Source of the DNA: Gracilibacillus halotolerans
Lineage (GTDB): Bacteria > Bacillota > Bacilli > Bacillales > Amphibacillaceae
Reading direction: 5' to 3'
Length of the DNA: 64,000 nucleotides
NCBI RefSeq assembly: GCF_014206945.1
Contig: NZ_JACHON010000007.1
Span: forward strand, 1-64,000
Positions 56,222 to 64,000 of the stretch are shown piece by piece. The notes beneath the pieces are model-generated. The model saw only the letters and a program-made list of their open reading frames with translations, did not search any database and was not told the DNA's origin. A program made the position numbers and the translations under genes. The number at the start of each line of letters is the position of its first letter. Position 1 is the first letter of the stretch.

Positions 56222-56338
56222 AAAGGGGAGTAGCTGTACAATTGGTGTCGTCATTACGAGAGAAAATCTCCGGCATCATTGGCAACTCTACGTTGTTAGC
56301 GAGACCTTTACCACTATTGGTAGAGGTCTCTTTTTTAT
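56222..56338 (+). promoter_or_regulatory. yybP-ykoY (Mn2+) riboswitch with terminator
   Basis: It opens with AAAGGGGAGTAGCTG and closes with the conserved GCGAGACCTTTACC segment. A terminator GAGACCTTTACC/GGTAGAGGTCTC plus T run (about 56300-56337) overlaps the 3' part of the aptamer. The gene behind it is a TerC/YkoY protein, the known partner. Mn2+ binding should allow read-through. Confidence 0.9.
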
Positions 56339-56344
56339 TTGGGG

Positions 56345-56377
56345 CGAATACCAAGGTGGACTGGTATTCGTTTTTTT
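56345..56377 (+). terminator. second terminator in the ykoY leader
   Basis: CGAATACCA (56345-56353) pairs with TGGTATTCG (56362-56370), then seven T. It stands 8 bases behind the riboswitch terminator and before ykoY. Confidence 0.85.
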
Positions 56378-56504
56378 GTTATTTGGATAAATTTCTAGTC
56401 AATGAATTTGTTGTGCTATGAATATTGATTCAACAGCGAAAAATAGATTTCGAATACTAGTAACGATAATGATAATGATAGGAAAGAGAAAGGGGCTAGG
56501 GAAT

Positions 56505-57269
56505 TTGGAGTGGAGTCTTGTATTAGAATATAGTTGGACATTATTAATATTAATTGGTTTAGAAGGTATTTTATCTGCGGATAATGCGTTAGTACTAGCA
56601 GTAATGGCGAAACACCTACCGGATAAGGAAAAGAATCGAGCAATTAGCTATGGTATTATGCTTGCTTTCTTATTCCGTTTTCTAGCGTTATTTGCTATTT
56701 CATTCCTCGTTGGAGTATGGCAAGTACAAGCAATTGGAGCAGCTTACTTAATTTATTTAGGATTGAAGCACCTCTATGACAAATTTATTAAGAAAAAGCA
56801 AGAAGACGGAACAAATCTAAAAGGTGGAGACAGCTTTTGGGGAACAGTTGGTAAAATTGCAATTGCTGACTTAGCGTTTGCGATTGATTCTATCTTAGCT
56901 GCAGTGACACTTGCTGTTACATTGACACCAACAGGCCTTGGAAATTTCGGTGGAATGGATGTTGGTCAGTTTGTCATTGTCGTCCTTGGAGGAATTGCTG
57001 GATTAATATTAATTAAGTTCGCGGCAACATGGTTTACTAAATTACTTGTTCAAAGACCAGGACTTGAAACGACGGCATACTTAATTGTTATGTGGGTAGG
57101 AGTAAAATTAGCTGTTATTACGCTAGGACACCCTAACCTACAACTTATTGATGAACAATTTCCACATAGTACAGCATGGAAACTAATTTTCTGGACAATC
57201 TTGTTAGTCCTAGCTGTTGGTGGATGGTTCTTATCCGGAAAAACTGCTAAAAAAGCAGAAACACTATAA
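56505..57269 (+). CDS. ykoY: TerC family membrane protein YkoY
   Basis: The 254-aa protein has about seven membrane helices and the TerC signature LEGILSADNALVLAVMAKHL with acidic residues inside the membrane, then IADLAFAIDSILAAVTLAVT. TerC proteins are linked to Mn2+ handling and metalation of exported proteins. I take TTG 56505, 9 bases from AAAGGGG, since family proteins begin near this point; ATG 56418 would add 29 unlike residues and has no ribosome site. Confidence 0.88.
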   Translation: MEWSLVLEYSWTLLILIGLEGILSADNALVLAVMAKHLPDKEKNRAISYGIMLAFLFRFLALFAISFLVGVWQVQAIGAAYLIYLGLKHLYDKFIKKKQEDGTNLKGGDSFWGTVGKIAIADLAFAIDSILAAVTLAVTLTPTGLGNFGGMDVGQFVIVVLGGIAGLILIKFAATWFTKLLVQRPGLETTAYLIVMWVGVKLAVITLGHPNLQLIDEQFPHSTAWKLIFWTILLVLAVGGWFLSGKTAKKAETL

Positions 57270-57282
57270 TAAGCAGGTTAAT

Positions 57283-57328
57283 AATCCGAACTTATAGGAA
57301 TGATTACTTCCTTTAGTTCGGATTTTTG
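57283..57328 (+). terminator. terminator after ykoY
   Basis: AATCCGAACT (57283-57292) pairs with AGTTCGGATT (57315-57324), with an inner GGAA/TTCC stem, then a T run. Confidence 0.85.
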
Positions 57329-57413
57329 TATTTATTGAATAGTATATAGTTGGTTTCAATATATATTAATAAGGAAAAGGGTAAAGTTAACAGAAATGGA
57401 GTAAGCTGAATGA

Positions 57414-57442
57414 TTGACTTCTCCACGCAAGGATAGTACTAT
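57414..57442 (+). promoter_or_regulatory. sigma-A promoter of tcyP
   Basis: TTGACT (57414-57419), a 17-base spacer and TACTAT (57437-57442), about 40 bases before the start codon. Confidence 0.7.
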
Positions 57443-57480
57443 ATTCAAGTATTCTTATCGGATTAAAGGGAGGTTTACAA

Positions 57481-58875
57481 ATGGATAATTTTCTTGTTCT
57501 TATAAATATTATTGTTTTATTTCTTTTTATTGGTGTTTTGTTCTATATGCAACGTAAGCATTTCTCATTTAGTAAGCGAGTATTCGTTGGGCTAGGATTA
57601 GGTATTCTTTTAGGTGCCTTGCTCCAAATCATTTATTCTGTTGATTCCCAAATAGTTACGAACACGACGGATTGGTATAATATCGTCGGTCGAGGTTACA
57701 TTCGACTATTAATGGTTATCGTTATCCCACTAGTAATGGTTTCCATTATTCAGTCTATTATTAATTTAGAAAAATCAACGGATCTAGGGAAAATGTCCGC
57801 ATGGATTATTGGAATATTAATTGTTACGACAATGATTGCAGCAGGGATTGGAGTTGCAAGTGCTTCTATCTTTAATTTAGATGCTTCACAAATTGAGATG
57901 GGTGAGGCGGAAGAGCAACGTGGACTAGACTTAGAAGAGCGTCTAGGAACTGTTGAAGGATTATCTACTCCACAAAAAATTCTTGAGTTTATTCCATCAA
58001 ATATCTTTTTAGATATGACTGGCGAACGTGCAACCTCTGTTATAGCAGTAGTTGTCTTCTCCATATTAATAGGTATTGCTTTATTAGGTGTGAGAAGAAA
58101 ACAGCCAGAACAAGCGGAAAAATTTGTTGAAATCGTGAATGCTTTTTATGCGGTAATTATGAGATTAGTAACGATTATTTTACGATTAGCTCCATATGGT
58201 ATTCTTGCGCTAATGGCCAATACAGTTGCCCAAACGAACGTAGCGGGAATCATCGAGCTTGGAAAATTCGTAGGTGCATCGTATGTAGCTCTTCTTGTTA
58301 TGTTTGTTCTACACTTAGTATTTTTAGCAGTATCTGGACTAAATCCTTTTCTTTATGTTAGAAAAGCATTGCCAGTACTAAGTTTTGCGTTTACTTCTCG
58401 TTCAAGCGCGGGGACGATTCCATTAACCATTCAAGTACAGCGTGAAAATCTTGGAGTTCATAGTGGAACAGCAAATATGGCAGCTTCATTCGGAGCAACA
58501 ATGGGGCAAAATGGATGTGCGGGAATCTATCCTGCAATGCTCGCAGTTATGATTGCACCAAGCCAAGGTATCGATCCATTATCACTAGGATTTTTAATTC
58601 CACTAATCTTAATTATTGGGATAAGTTCATTTGGAGTTGCTGGAGTAGGTGGGGGAGCAACATTTGCCGCTCTAATCGTTTTATCTTCGATGAACCTTCC
58701 AGTTGCTTTGGCAGGTATCTTGATTACTGTTGAACCACTAATCGATATGGGTCGAACAGCATTAAATGTGAATGGCTCAATTTTATCTGGTGTATTAACG
58801 TCTAAGAAAATGAAAAATTTAAATACAGAGAAATATAACGATAAAAAATTAGTCAACACAGATGTAAATATCTAA
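57481..58875 (+). CDS. tcyP: L-cystine symporter
   Basis: This 464-aa sodium:dicarboxylate symporter-fold protein is close to TcyP of B. subtilis, a high-affinity cystine importer. It has about eight helices plus re-entrant loops: FTSRSSAGTIPLTIQVQREN, ASFGATMGQNGCAGIYPAML, GVAGVGGGATFAALIVLSS and the C-terminal IDMGRTALNVNG. GGGAGG precedes the ATG. It has its own promoter and terminator, and the third repeat array follows. Confidence 0.92.
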   Translation: MDNFLVLINIIVLFLFIGVLFYMQRKHFSFSKRVFVGLGLGILLGALLQIIYSVDSQIVTNTTDWYNIVGRGYIRLLMVIVIPLVMVSIIQSIINLEKSTDLGKMSAWIIGILIVTTMIAAGIGVASASIFNLDASQIEMGEAEEQRGLDLEERLGTVEGLSTPQKILEFIPSNIFLDMTGERATSVIAVVVFSILIGIALLGVRRKQPEQAEKFVEIVNAFYAVIMRLVTIILRLAPYGILALMANTVAQTNVAGIIELGKFVGASYVALLVMFVLHLVFLAVSGLNPFLYVRKALPVLSFAFTSRSSAGTIPLTIQVQRENLGVHSGTANMAASFGATMGQNGCAGIYPAMLAVMIAPSQGIDPLSLGFLIPLILIIGISSFGVAGVGGGATFAALIVLSSMNLPVALAGILITVEPLIDMGRTALNVNGSILSGVLTSKKMKNLNTEKYNDKKLVNTDVNI

Positions 58876-58882
58876 TTAGAGC

Positions 58883-58919
58883 AAAACAACCTGCAGTATC
58901 CTTTGCAGGTTGTTTTTTG
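58883..58919 (+). terminator. terminator of tcyP
   Basis: AACAACCTGCA (58885-58895) pairs perfectly with TGCAGGTTGTT (58904-58914), then a T run. Confidence 0.92.
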
Positions 58920-58923
58920 TCTT

Positions 58924-59106
58924 GATAGACCAACCTCACTCTAGATAGAAGTCTCTCGACTCTTGATAGACCAACCTCACTCTAGATAGAAGCCGCTTGA
59001 CTCTCGATAGACCAACCTCACTCTAGATAGAAGCCGCTCGACTCTCGATAGACCAATTCCACTCCAGATAGATCCCGCTCAACCTGGATAGATCCCCTAA
59101 CAGACG
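58924..59106 (+). repeat. 41-base-period repeat array after tcyP
   Basis: GATAGA cores start at 58924, 58944, 58965, 58985, 59006, 59026, 59047, 59067 and 59087, spaced 20, 21, 20, 21, 20, 21, 20, 20. Half-units GATAGACCAACCTCACTCTA (20) and GATAGAAGCCGCTCGACTCT-type (21) alternate; the last copies drift to GATAGATCCC. It is C-rich and G-poor on the plus strand. Confidence 0.92.
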
Positions 59107-59219
59107 CTAAGATTATTAAAACTCCTTCACATAATGTCAGTTTCAACCTTTTTTCTTTTCAATTTGGATAGAATAAAGTAGCATAAACTAGTAAGTAACG
59201 CTAGAAGGGAGTTTTAAAC

Positions 59220-60455
59220 ATGCAGGAAAATTTACAAAAACATGCCGAGCTAGCTTTAAAGGTAGGAGTTAATTTACAAGAAGGTCAAGGACTACTAATT
59301 AATGCTCCAGTAGAAGCTGCCGCATTTGTACGTATTGTAACAAAGAAAGCATATGAGTTAGGCGCAAAGAATGTACATATCGAATGGAAAGATGATGAAC
59401 TCACGTTATTAAAAATGGAAAATGCACCTATGGAAGTACTAGAGGTATTTCCAGAATGGCGCAAGAATGCATTAATAAGTATGGCTAAAGACGGTTACGC
59501 GATTTTAAGTATCTATGGAGAAAATCCTGATTTACTAAACGGGGTTCAACCAGAGAAAGTTTCCGCTGTCACGAAAGCTAGCTCTACTGCACTGAAAGAC
59601 TATCGTAATTATATGATGAACGACCTTGCACGTTGGTCTATTATTGGTTACCCAACTTCTGGATGGGCAGAAAAAGTTTACCCTGAATTGTCTGAAGAAG
59701 AAGCTGTAAATGCACTCTGGCAAGAAATTTTCCGTATTTCTAGAACAGATAAAGACAACCCAGTAGAAGAGTGGAAACAGCATAATGAACGTTTACGCCA
59801 AGCGCGTGAATATTTAAATAAGAAAAGCTATACAAAATTACATTATAAAGCAGAAGGCACAGATTTAACAATTGAACTACCAAAGGGACATATTTGGCAT
59901 GGTGGTGCAGCTGTTGCAGCAGACGGTGTAACATTCAATCCAAATATACCAACTGAGGAAGTCTTTACAATGCCACATAAGTACGGTGTGAATGGTACCG
60001 TAGCAAGCACGATGCCATTAAGCTTCCAAGGTCAGTTAATTGAAGATTTTACCCTTACATTTAAGGATGGGAAAGTAGTCGAATATACATGCGGAAAAGG
60101 CGAAGAAGCATTGAAGCAACTTCTTAATGCGGATAATGATGGTGCGGCACGTTTAGGTGAAGTAGCACTTGTTCCCCATGAGTCGCCTGTTTCTCAATCA
60201 GGAAAAGTTTTCTATAATACATTATTTGATGAAAATGCATCCTGTCATTTAGCCTTAGGTAAGGCGTATCCGACGAATATAGAAAATGGATCTGAAATGA
60301 ACGAGGAACAAATGGATAAGCACGGTGTTAATGATAGTATTGTTCACGAAGATTTTATGATTGGTTCAGCTGATATGAACATTGACGGTATTATGGAGGA
60401 TGGTACGAGTGAACCGATTTTCCGTAATGGCGCATGGGCGATTGACTTTGATTAA
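59220..60455 (+). CDS. M29 family aminopeptidase (AmpS type), copy 2
   Basis: The 411-aa enzyme is clearly paralogous to the copy at 48088: HAELALKVGVNLQEGQGLLI, NPNIPTEEVFTMPHKYGVNG, VALVPHESPVSQSG, DENASCHLALGKAYPTNIEN, NDSIVHEDFMIGSADMNIDG. AGAAGGGAG precedes the ATG. It is a single gene with its own terminator, unlike copy 1, which is joined to yfmR. The N terminus is a few residues shorter. Same reaction expected; a different substrate range is possible. Confidence 0.92.
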   Translation: MQENLQKHAELALKVGVNLQEGQGLLINAPVEAAAFVRIVTKKAYELGAKNVHIEWKDDELTLLKMENAPMEVLEVFPEWRKNALISMAKDGYAILSIYGENPDLLNGVQPEKVSAVTKASSTALKDYRNYMMNDLARWSIIGYPTSGWAEKVYPELSEEEAVNALWQEIFRISRTDKDNPVEEWKQHNERLRQAREYLNKKSYTKLHYKAEGTDLTIELPKGHIWHGGAAVAADGVTFNPNIPTEEVFTMPHKYGVNGTVASTMPLSFQGQLIEDFTLTFKDGKVVEYTCGKGEEALKQLLNADNDGAARLGEVALVPHESPVSQSGKVFYNTLFDENASCHLALGKAYPTNIENGSEMNEEQMDKHGVNDSIVHEDFMIGSADMNIDGIMEDGTSEPIFRNGAWAIDFD

Positions 60456-60472
60456 AACTTTATAAAAAGCAC

Positions 60473-60514
60473 AAAAGGGCATACCAGCAGATAAAACCTT
60501 GGTATGTCCTTTTC
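60473..60514 (+). terminator. terminator after M29 aminopeptidase copy 2
   Basis: AAAAGGGCATACCA pairs with TGGTATGTCCTTTT (one mismatch), ending in TTTTCC. It may also serve the convergent small gene. Confidence 0.75.
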
Positions 60515-60527
60515 CTATTATCGATTA

Positions 60528-60920
60528 TTATTTTAACTTTCTTTTATAAACATATTCGGTAATGGGAAGTGTTATAAACGTTAAACCTACGACAATTAAC
60601 AATGGATAATTTTCCATCTCACTTAAATTAGAAACACCTTCTGATATAAAAAGTGTTAATCCCGCTAAAATCATGAGTATAAAATAACTTGCTTTCGTGC
60701 TTTTCGCTTCGATTGATTTTTCTTTTTCGTCTTCTGCCTTACCACCATGATGGTTACCCCAATTAAGATAATTAAAGAAATAAGACACGATGATAAAGCT
60801 AAATAGTATCCCTGCACCATCTATTTCTCCATATCTAAAAAATTTATAAAGTGAAAAACCAGCTATACTAACAAAGACAATAAAAATAATTATGGGCACC
60901 CAATTTTCAAGCTTTTTCAA
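60528..60920 (-). CDS. four-helix membrane protein of unknown function
   Basis: The 130-aa protein has four membrane helices (about 8-26, 36-52, 77-94, 104-121) and a charged His/Lys/Glu loop (WGNHHGGKAEDEKEKSIEAK) between helices 2 and 3. It starts at TTG with GGGAAGAGGG upstream. It is single and convergent with the aminopeptidase. The family is not recognised. Confidence 0.7.
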   Translation of the reverse strand: MKKLENWVPIIIFIVFVSIAGFSLYKFFRYGEIDGAGILFSFIIVSYFFNYLNWGNHHGGKAEDEKEKSIEAKSTKASYFILMILAGLTLFISEGVSNLSEMENYPLLIVVGLTFITLPITEYVYKRKLK

Positions 60921-61149
60921 ATCCCTCTTCCCTTCCTATGCGAACCATCCCCGATTGCAATCTCTATATACCTAAATTAATAGAAAACAAATGTACTGTC
61001 AATAACCGATGCTGCTACGGTTGATAAAATACCCTTCAAAAAATATGCTCAAAAGTGTTGGATTATATGGTATATTTTAGAAGATGGAAAGAATGAATAA
61101 AAGTAATGTAAAGAAGCTGTGCTTTATAAACGAAAGTAAGGAGGTTACT

Positions 61150-64000
61150 ATGGAGAAAAAATATACGCAAGCGGAACGTAAGAAAATATTTGAAGAAGAA
61201 CTTGTGAAGATGTATCAACATAAGTATCTTACCGACCAGCAAGCGAAAGCAATTCAACGAATGTACGAGACGTATTCCACATCGGTCTATGGTTCTTTAG
61301 AAAATGAAGAGAAACCAATCCCTTCTATGTCAGAAAAAGATGTGTCACTGAAAACAAAAGAGGAACCAGTAACGACATCACTAGAGTCTGAAAATATAAA
61401 CCAACCAACTACACCATCGATATCTCAGCAGCAGGTTACCAAGCAACAAATCGAAAAACCTAAGAAACCGGAAAAGTCTCCGGAAAAATTACGAGAAAGA
61501 AATATTACATGGGCCCTCATGATTGGCGTTATTATGATCCTCATAAGTGGATTAGTAGTGGCGACTTCAAACTGGGACAACATGACAGCTCTCGCAAAAA
61601 CGTTATCGATCGGTTTGGTGGCAGGTTTCTTTTTTGTAACAAGCTATATTGCAGGACGATTCTTAAAAATTGAAAAAACTGCATTTGCTTTTCTAGTATT
61701 AGGAAGCTTATTCCTCCCCATTGTAGTCGTTAGTATCGGCTTTTATCAATTATTAGGCCAATGGTTATCTATTGAAGGTGAAGGTAAATATCTCTTAGGA
61801 TTAATTACCGCTATTATTTGTTTACCATTATACATACGAAATGCAATCAAACATCAAAACAAATTGTTTGTATGGCTCTCTTATTTAACGTCGACAATTG
61901 CAGTTGGATTTCTTCTCGCTGCCTTTTATCCACCAATTGACGTTTTTTACTTAGGGATTATGCTATACAATGGCTTGTTATTATTCGCCTATCATAAATA
62001 TCAAAACAGAGAAAAATACGCTTTATTTACGAAACAACTCCCGATTTTTGCGCAAACGAATTTGATTATAAGTACATTGCTTATGTTGATCGTCTTTGAA
62101 AATGCTCTACTTTACAGTTTTAACCTATTACTAACGGCAGTTATCTATTTGTCGATGATATTTGTTTATCAGTCGAGAAACTATCATTTTGTTTTTACTC
62201 TATTATTTGTGTATGGTGTATATCAATTAGTAGAGAATAGCTTCTTACAATCGGTAGATTTCATACTGTACGCGATTATCGGATTCGTTTATTTAGGCTT
62301 GCAATTTTATTTTAAAGATCATTCCTTTTTACAAAAGGCTTTCCAAGTGACGAGTGCTATTATTTCATTCTTAGCGTTTATTTATATTAGTATTCAGGGA
62401 ATCATACTTCGAGCAGATGAACCGACAATTACGATGTTTATTGCTTATTTAGTTATCGCTGGAAACTTCTTATATTTAGCAGATAAGACGAAGCATCATT
62501 TATTTCGAGTTTTATCTCCGTTGTTTATACTAGTCGCTGGCTTGCAGAGCTGGAGGATTTTTCATGCTGAATGGGGTGTCAGCACCGATTTTTTTGAAAT
62601 TTATTTATTCGGCATCGGTCTTGTTATGTTTTATTATATTTACTATAAACAGGCGACAAAATGGTTCCGAACAATTAAAACAACTGGATTTATTATTTCA
62701 TTAGTAACGATGTCAGGGGCGCTATTTTTTACGATGGTTCAGTTTGAATGGTTGGTTCTATCCTTCCTACTCTTACTGAGCTGTTGGACGATGTACTTGA
62801 TACATACAAAAACGAACAGCCAATTTTCACTATGGGTATTGAATGCAGCACTGGCTGGTTCTCTTCTTTCGTTATATGACGTGCTGAGTGATTCTAGCGC
62901 AATATATGGAGAGATCTTCAAATACCCTTTCCATTTTGCGCTCATTGGGTCCGGGATGCTTCTTATAAGCTATTTATGGAGAAGAAAACGAACGAGCGGT
63001 ACATTTTCTACTAGTGCCTTTGCAATTGGGCAGCTAGTGTATTCGATTGGATTGCTGCTATTATTTGTCACCTATTTCACAGATAACCCGCTTCACAGCA
63101 AATACATTGCACCTATCCTGTTAATAGGAAGTATCGTCGTGTACATTCTCTTAACAAGGAAAACGAAGGTAAACCTTCTATATGGGTTAGTAGCTTTTAT
63201 GACAATTTGTCTCTATCATTCCTTCGTAGTAACATTTGAAATATATGATTATGCAGCATATACGTATTATGCGTTGCTAACACCAGTTATCTTATTAGCA
63301 ATCTATGAAACAATCGGAAGAAAATATCAGGCAATTCAGCCGTATTATTTCTGGCTAAGTCATATTGTACTTCCATACTTTTCTTTGTATACGTATATTG
63401 CTTATCATTTTGGAGGAGATAATGTAGCTATTTTCCCTTATGTATTATTGCTTCCACTGATCATATATGGTTACAGTGCAATGATTGTAAAAGTAGAATG
63501 GGCGAAAAAAGTATTCCTTTATGCATCGTTCTTAACTATCCCATTGTTGTTAGATGTAATCCTAGATTATCATCAATTAGATGCGTTACACACTTTTAGC
63601 AATATACTGAATGCTACATCGATTATCCTTTTAATCGTGTGGTTCGTGCTACCTAAAGAGTGGAAAAATAGAATCGATTTTTACTTGATTCCATTTATAC
63701 TCTTTACAATCATTAATTTAAATGCTGGTGCGTCATTTGCATTATTTATCGCTATCTCAATTTTATTTACAGTCATCACGTTAGTTTTACTACATCGCCG
63801 GAAATGGGATTACTTCAATTTCATTCCGCTAATAGTAAGCTTTTATTTTTGGAGTGATGCACCATATGCAGAAGAAGTTATTGTAAGTATTTTAATAAGT
63901 ATTTCTTTGTTATTAATGGTAGTAGGTCGCTGGAAGTATACGCATTTGCTAACGAATCCAGAGAAGATAGAGAAAACGAGCGTTGACATGTATTCCATCT
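61150..64000 (+). CDS. very large polytopic membrane protein, 3' end beyond the window
   Basis: The frame stays open from ATG 61150 (AAGGAGGT upstream) to the last base, more than 950 codons. The first 115 residues are cytoplasmic: a helical segment (YTQAERKKIFEEELVKMYQH, TDQQAKAIQRMYETYS), then a Ser/Thr/Glu/Gln linker. After LRERNITWALMIGVIMILIS the rest is almost continuous membrane helices in pairs with short loops, probably over 25. The architecture fits the SCO7613-C-terminal-domain/DUF2157-like giant membrane proteins of Bacilli. The function is unknown. Confidence 0.8.
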   Translation, partial: MEKKYTQAERKKIFEEELVKMYQHKYLTDQQAKAIQRMYETYSTSVYGSLENEEKPIPSMSEKDVSLKTKEEPVTTSLESENINQPTTPSISQQQVTKQQIEKPKKPEKSPEKLRERNITWALMIGVIMILISGLVVATSNWDNMTALAKTLSIGLVAGFFFVTSYIAGRFLKIEKTAFAFLVLGSLFLPIVVVSIGFYQLLGQWLSIEGEGKYLLGLITAIICLPLYIRNAIKHQNKLFVWLSYLTSTIAVGFLLAAFYPPIDVFYLGIMLYNGLLLFAYHKYQNREKYALFTKQLPIFAQTNLIISTLLMLIVFENALLYSFNLLLTAVIYLSMIFVYQSRNYHFVFTLLFVYGVYQLVENSFLQSVDFILYAIIGFVYLGLQFYFKDHSFLQKAFQVTSAIISFLAFIYISIQGIILRADEPTITMFIAYLVIAGNFLYLADKTKHHLFRVLSPLFILVAGLQSWRIFHAEWGVSTDFFEIYLFGIGLVMFYYIYYKQATKWFRTIKTTGFIISLVTMSGALFFTMVQFEWLVLSFLLLLSCWTMYLIHTKTNSQFSLWVLNAALAGSLLSLYDVLSDSSAIYGEIFKYPFHFALIGSGMLLISYLWRRKRTSGTFSTSAFAIGQLVYSIGLLLLFVTYFTDNPLHSKYIAPILLIGSIVVYILLTRKTKVNLLYGLVAFMTICLYHSFVVTFEIYDYAAYTYYALLTPVILLAIYETIGRKYQAIQPYYFWLSHIVLPYFSLYTYIAYHFGGDNVAIFPYVLLLPLIIYGYSAMIVKVEWAKKVFLYASFLTIPLLLDVILDYHQLDALHTFSNILNATSIILLIVWFVLPKEWKNRIDFYLIPFILFTIINLNAGASFALFIAISILFTVITLVLLHRRKWDYFNFIPLIVSFYFWSDAPYAEEVIVSILISISLLLMVVGRWKYTHLLTNPEKIEKTSVDMYSI

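Noticed and set aside
58924-59106. CRISPR array
   Set aside because: Both alternating half-units are repeated, there are no unique spacers, repeat length is wrong, and no cas genes are near. The same holds for the arrays at 9890 and 36796.

Overview
The window comes from an AT-rich, low-GC Gram-positive bacterium of the Bacillaceae. Evidence: B. subtilis-type gene sets (liaIHFSR, ypmRS, ykoY, tcyP, topB, YkpA and YfmR ABC-F proteins), T-box, SAM-I and Mn2+ (yybP-ykoY) leaders, strong AGGAGG ribosome-binding sites, and frequent TTG starts. The TRAP transporter and polysaccharide enzymes would fit a halotolerant or marine genus such as Oceanobacillus, Gracilibacillus or Virgibacillus, but the genus cannot be fixed from this sequence.

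Layout. 1-2.8 kb: the 3' end of an unknown gene, a chemotaxis receptor, and a stand-alone C-terminal domain of archaeal-type dehydroquinate synthase II. 2.8-9.9 kb: a complete trpEGDCFBA operon behind two tandem Trp T-boxes. 9.9-18 kb: a HesB/YneR-like protein, an ABC-F protein, two AraC regulators, small genes and topB. 18.1-23 kb: an accessory island. It holds a type VII (LXG) toxin operon with its two small helical partners, a metallopeptidase toxin frameshifted in an (AG)5 run, two candidate immunity genes, a decayed second toxin tail, and a Fic protein. 23.4-33.1 kb: a carbohydrate block with a wall-anchored lichenase, a CUT1 importer with a YesMN-type two-component system and a cre site, and a GH13 alpha-glucosidase. 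33.2-36.8 kb: the lia envelope-stress operon. 37-41.4 kb: three small membrane proteins, a lectin-pectate lyase, and ypmSR. 41.8-49.6 kb: a MetY fused to a CoA-binding-like domain under a SAM riboswitch, a small heat-shock protein, cardiolipin synthase, YfmR and an M29 aminopeptidase. 50-64 kb: a TRAP transporter whose binding protein seems to start at AUU, an AI-2E-family permease, phosphoglucomutase, ykoY under a Mn2+ riboswitch, tcyP, a second M29 aminopeptidase, and a very large membrane protein cut by the window end.

The most unusual structure is a set of four intergenic repeat arrays, two of them converging at 9.9-10.2 kb, the others at 36.8 and 58.9 kb. Their sequences differ, but all share one geometry: a GATA-, GATT- or CATAGA-type core every 20 then 21 bases, strictly alternating (41-base period), always just past the 3' end of a gene and oriented with that gene. 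I cannot match them to a named repeat family. The LXG island is the second item worth attention.
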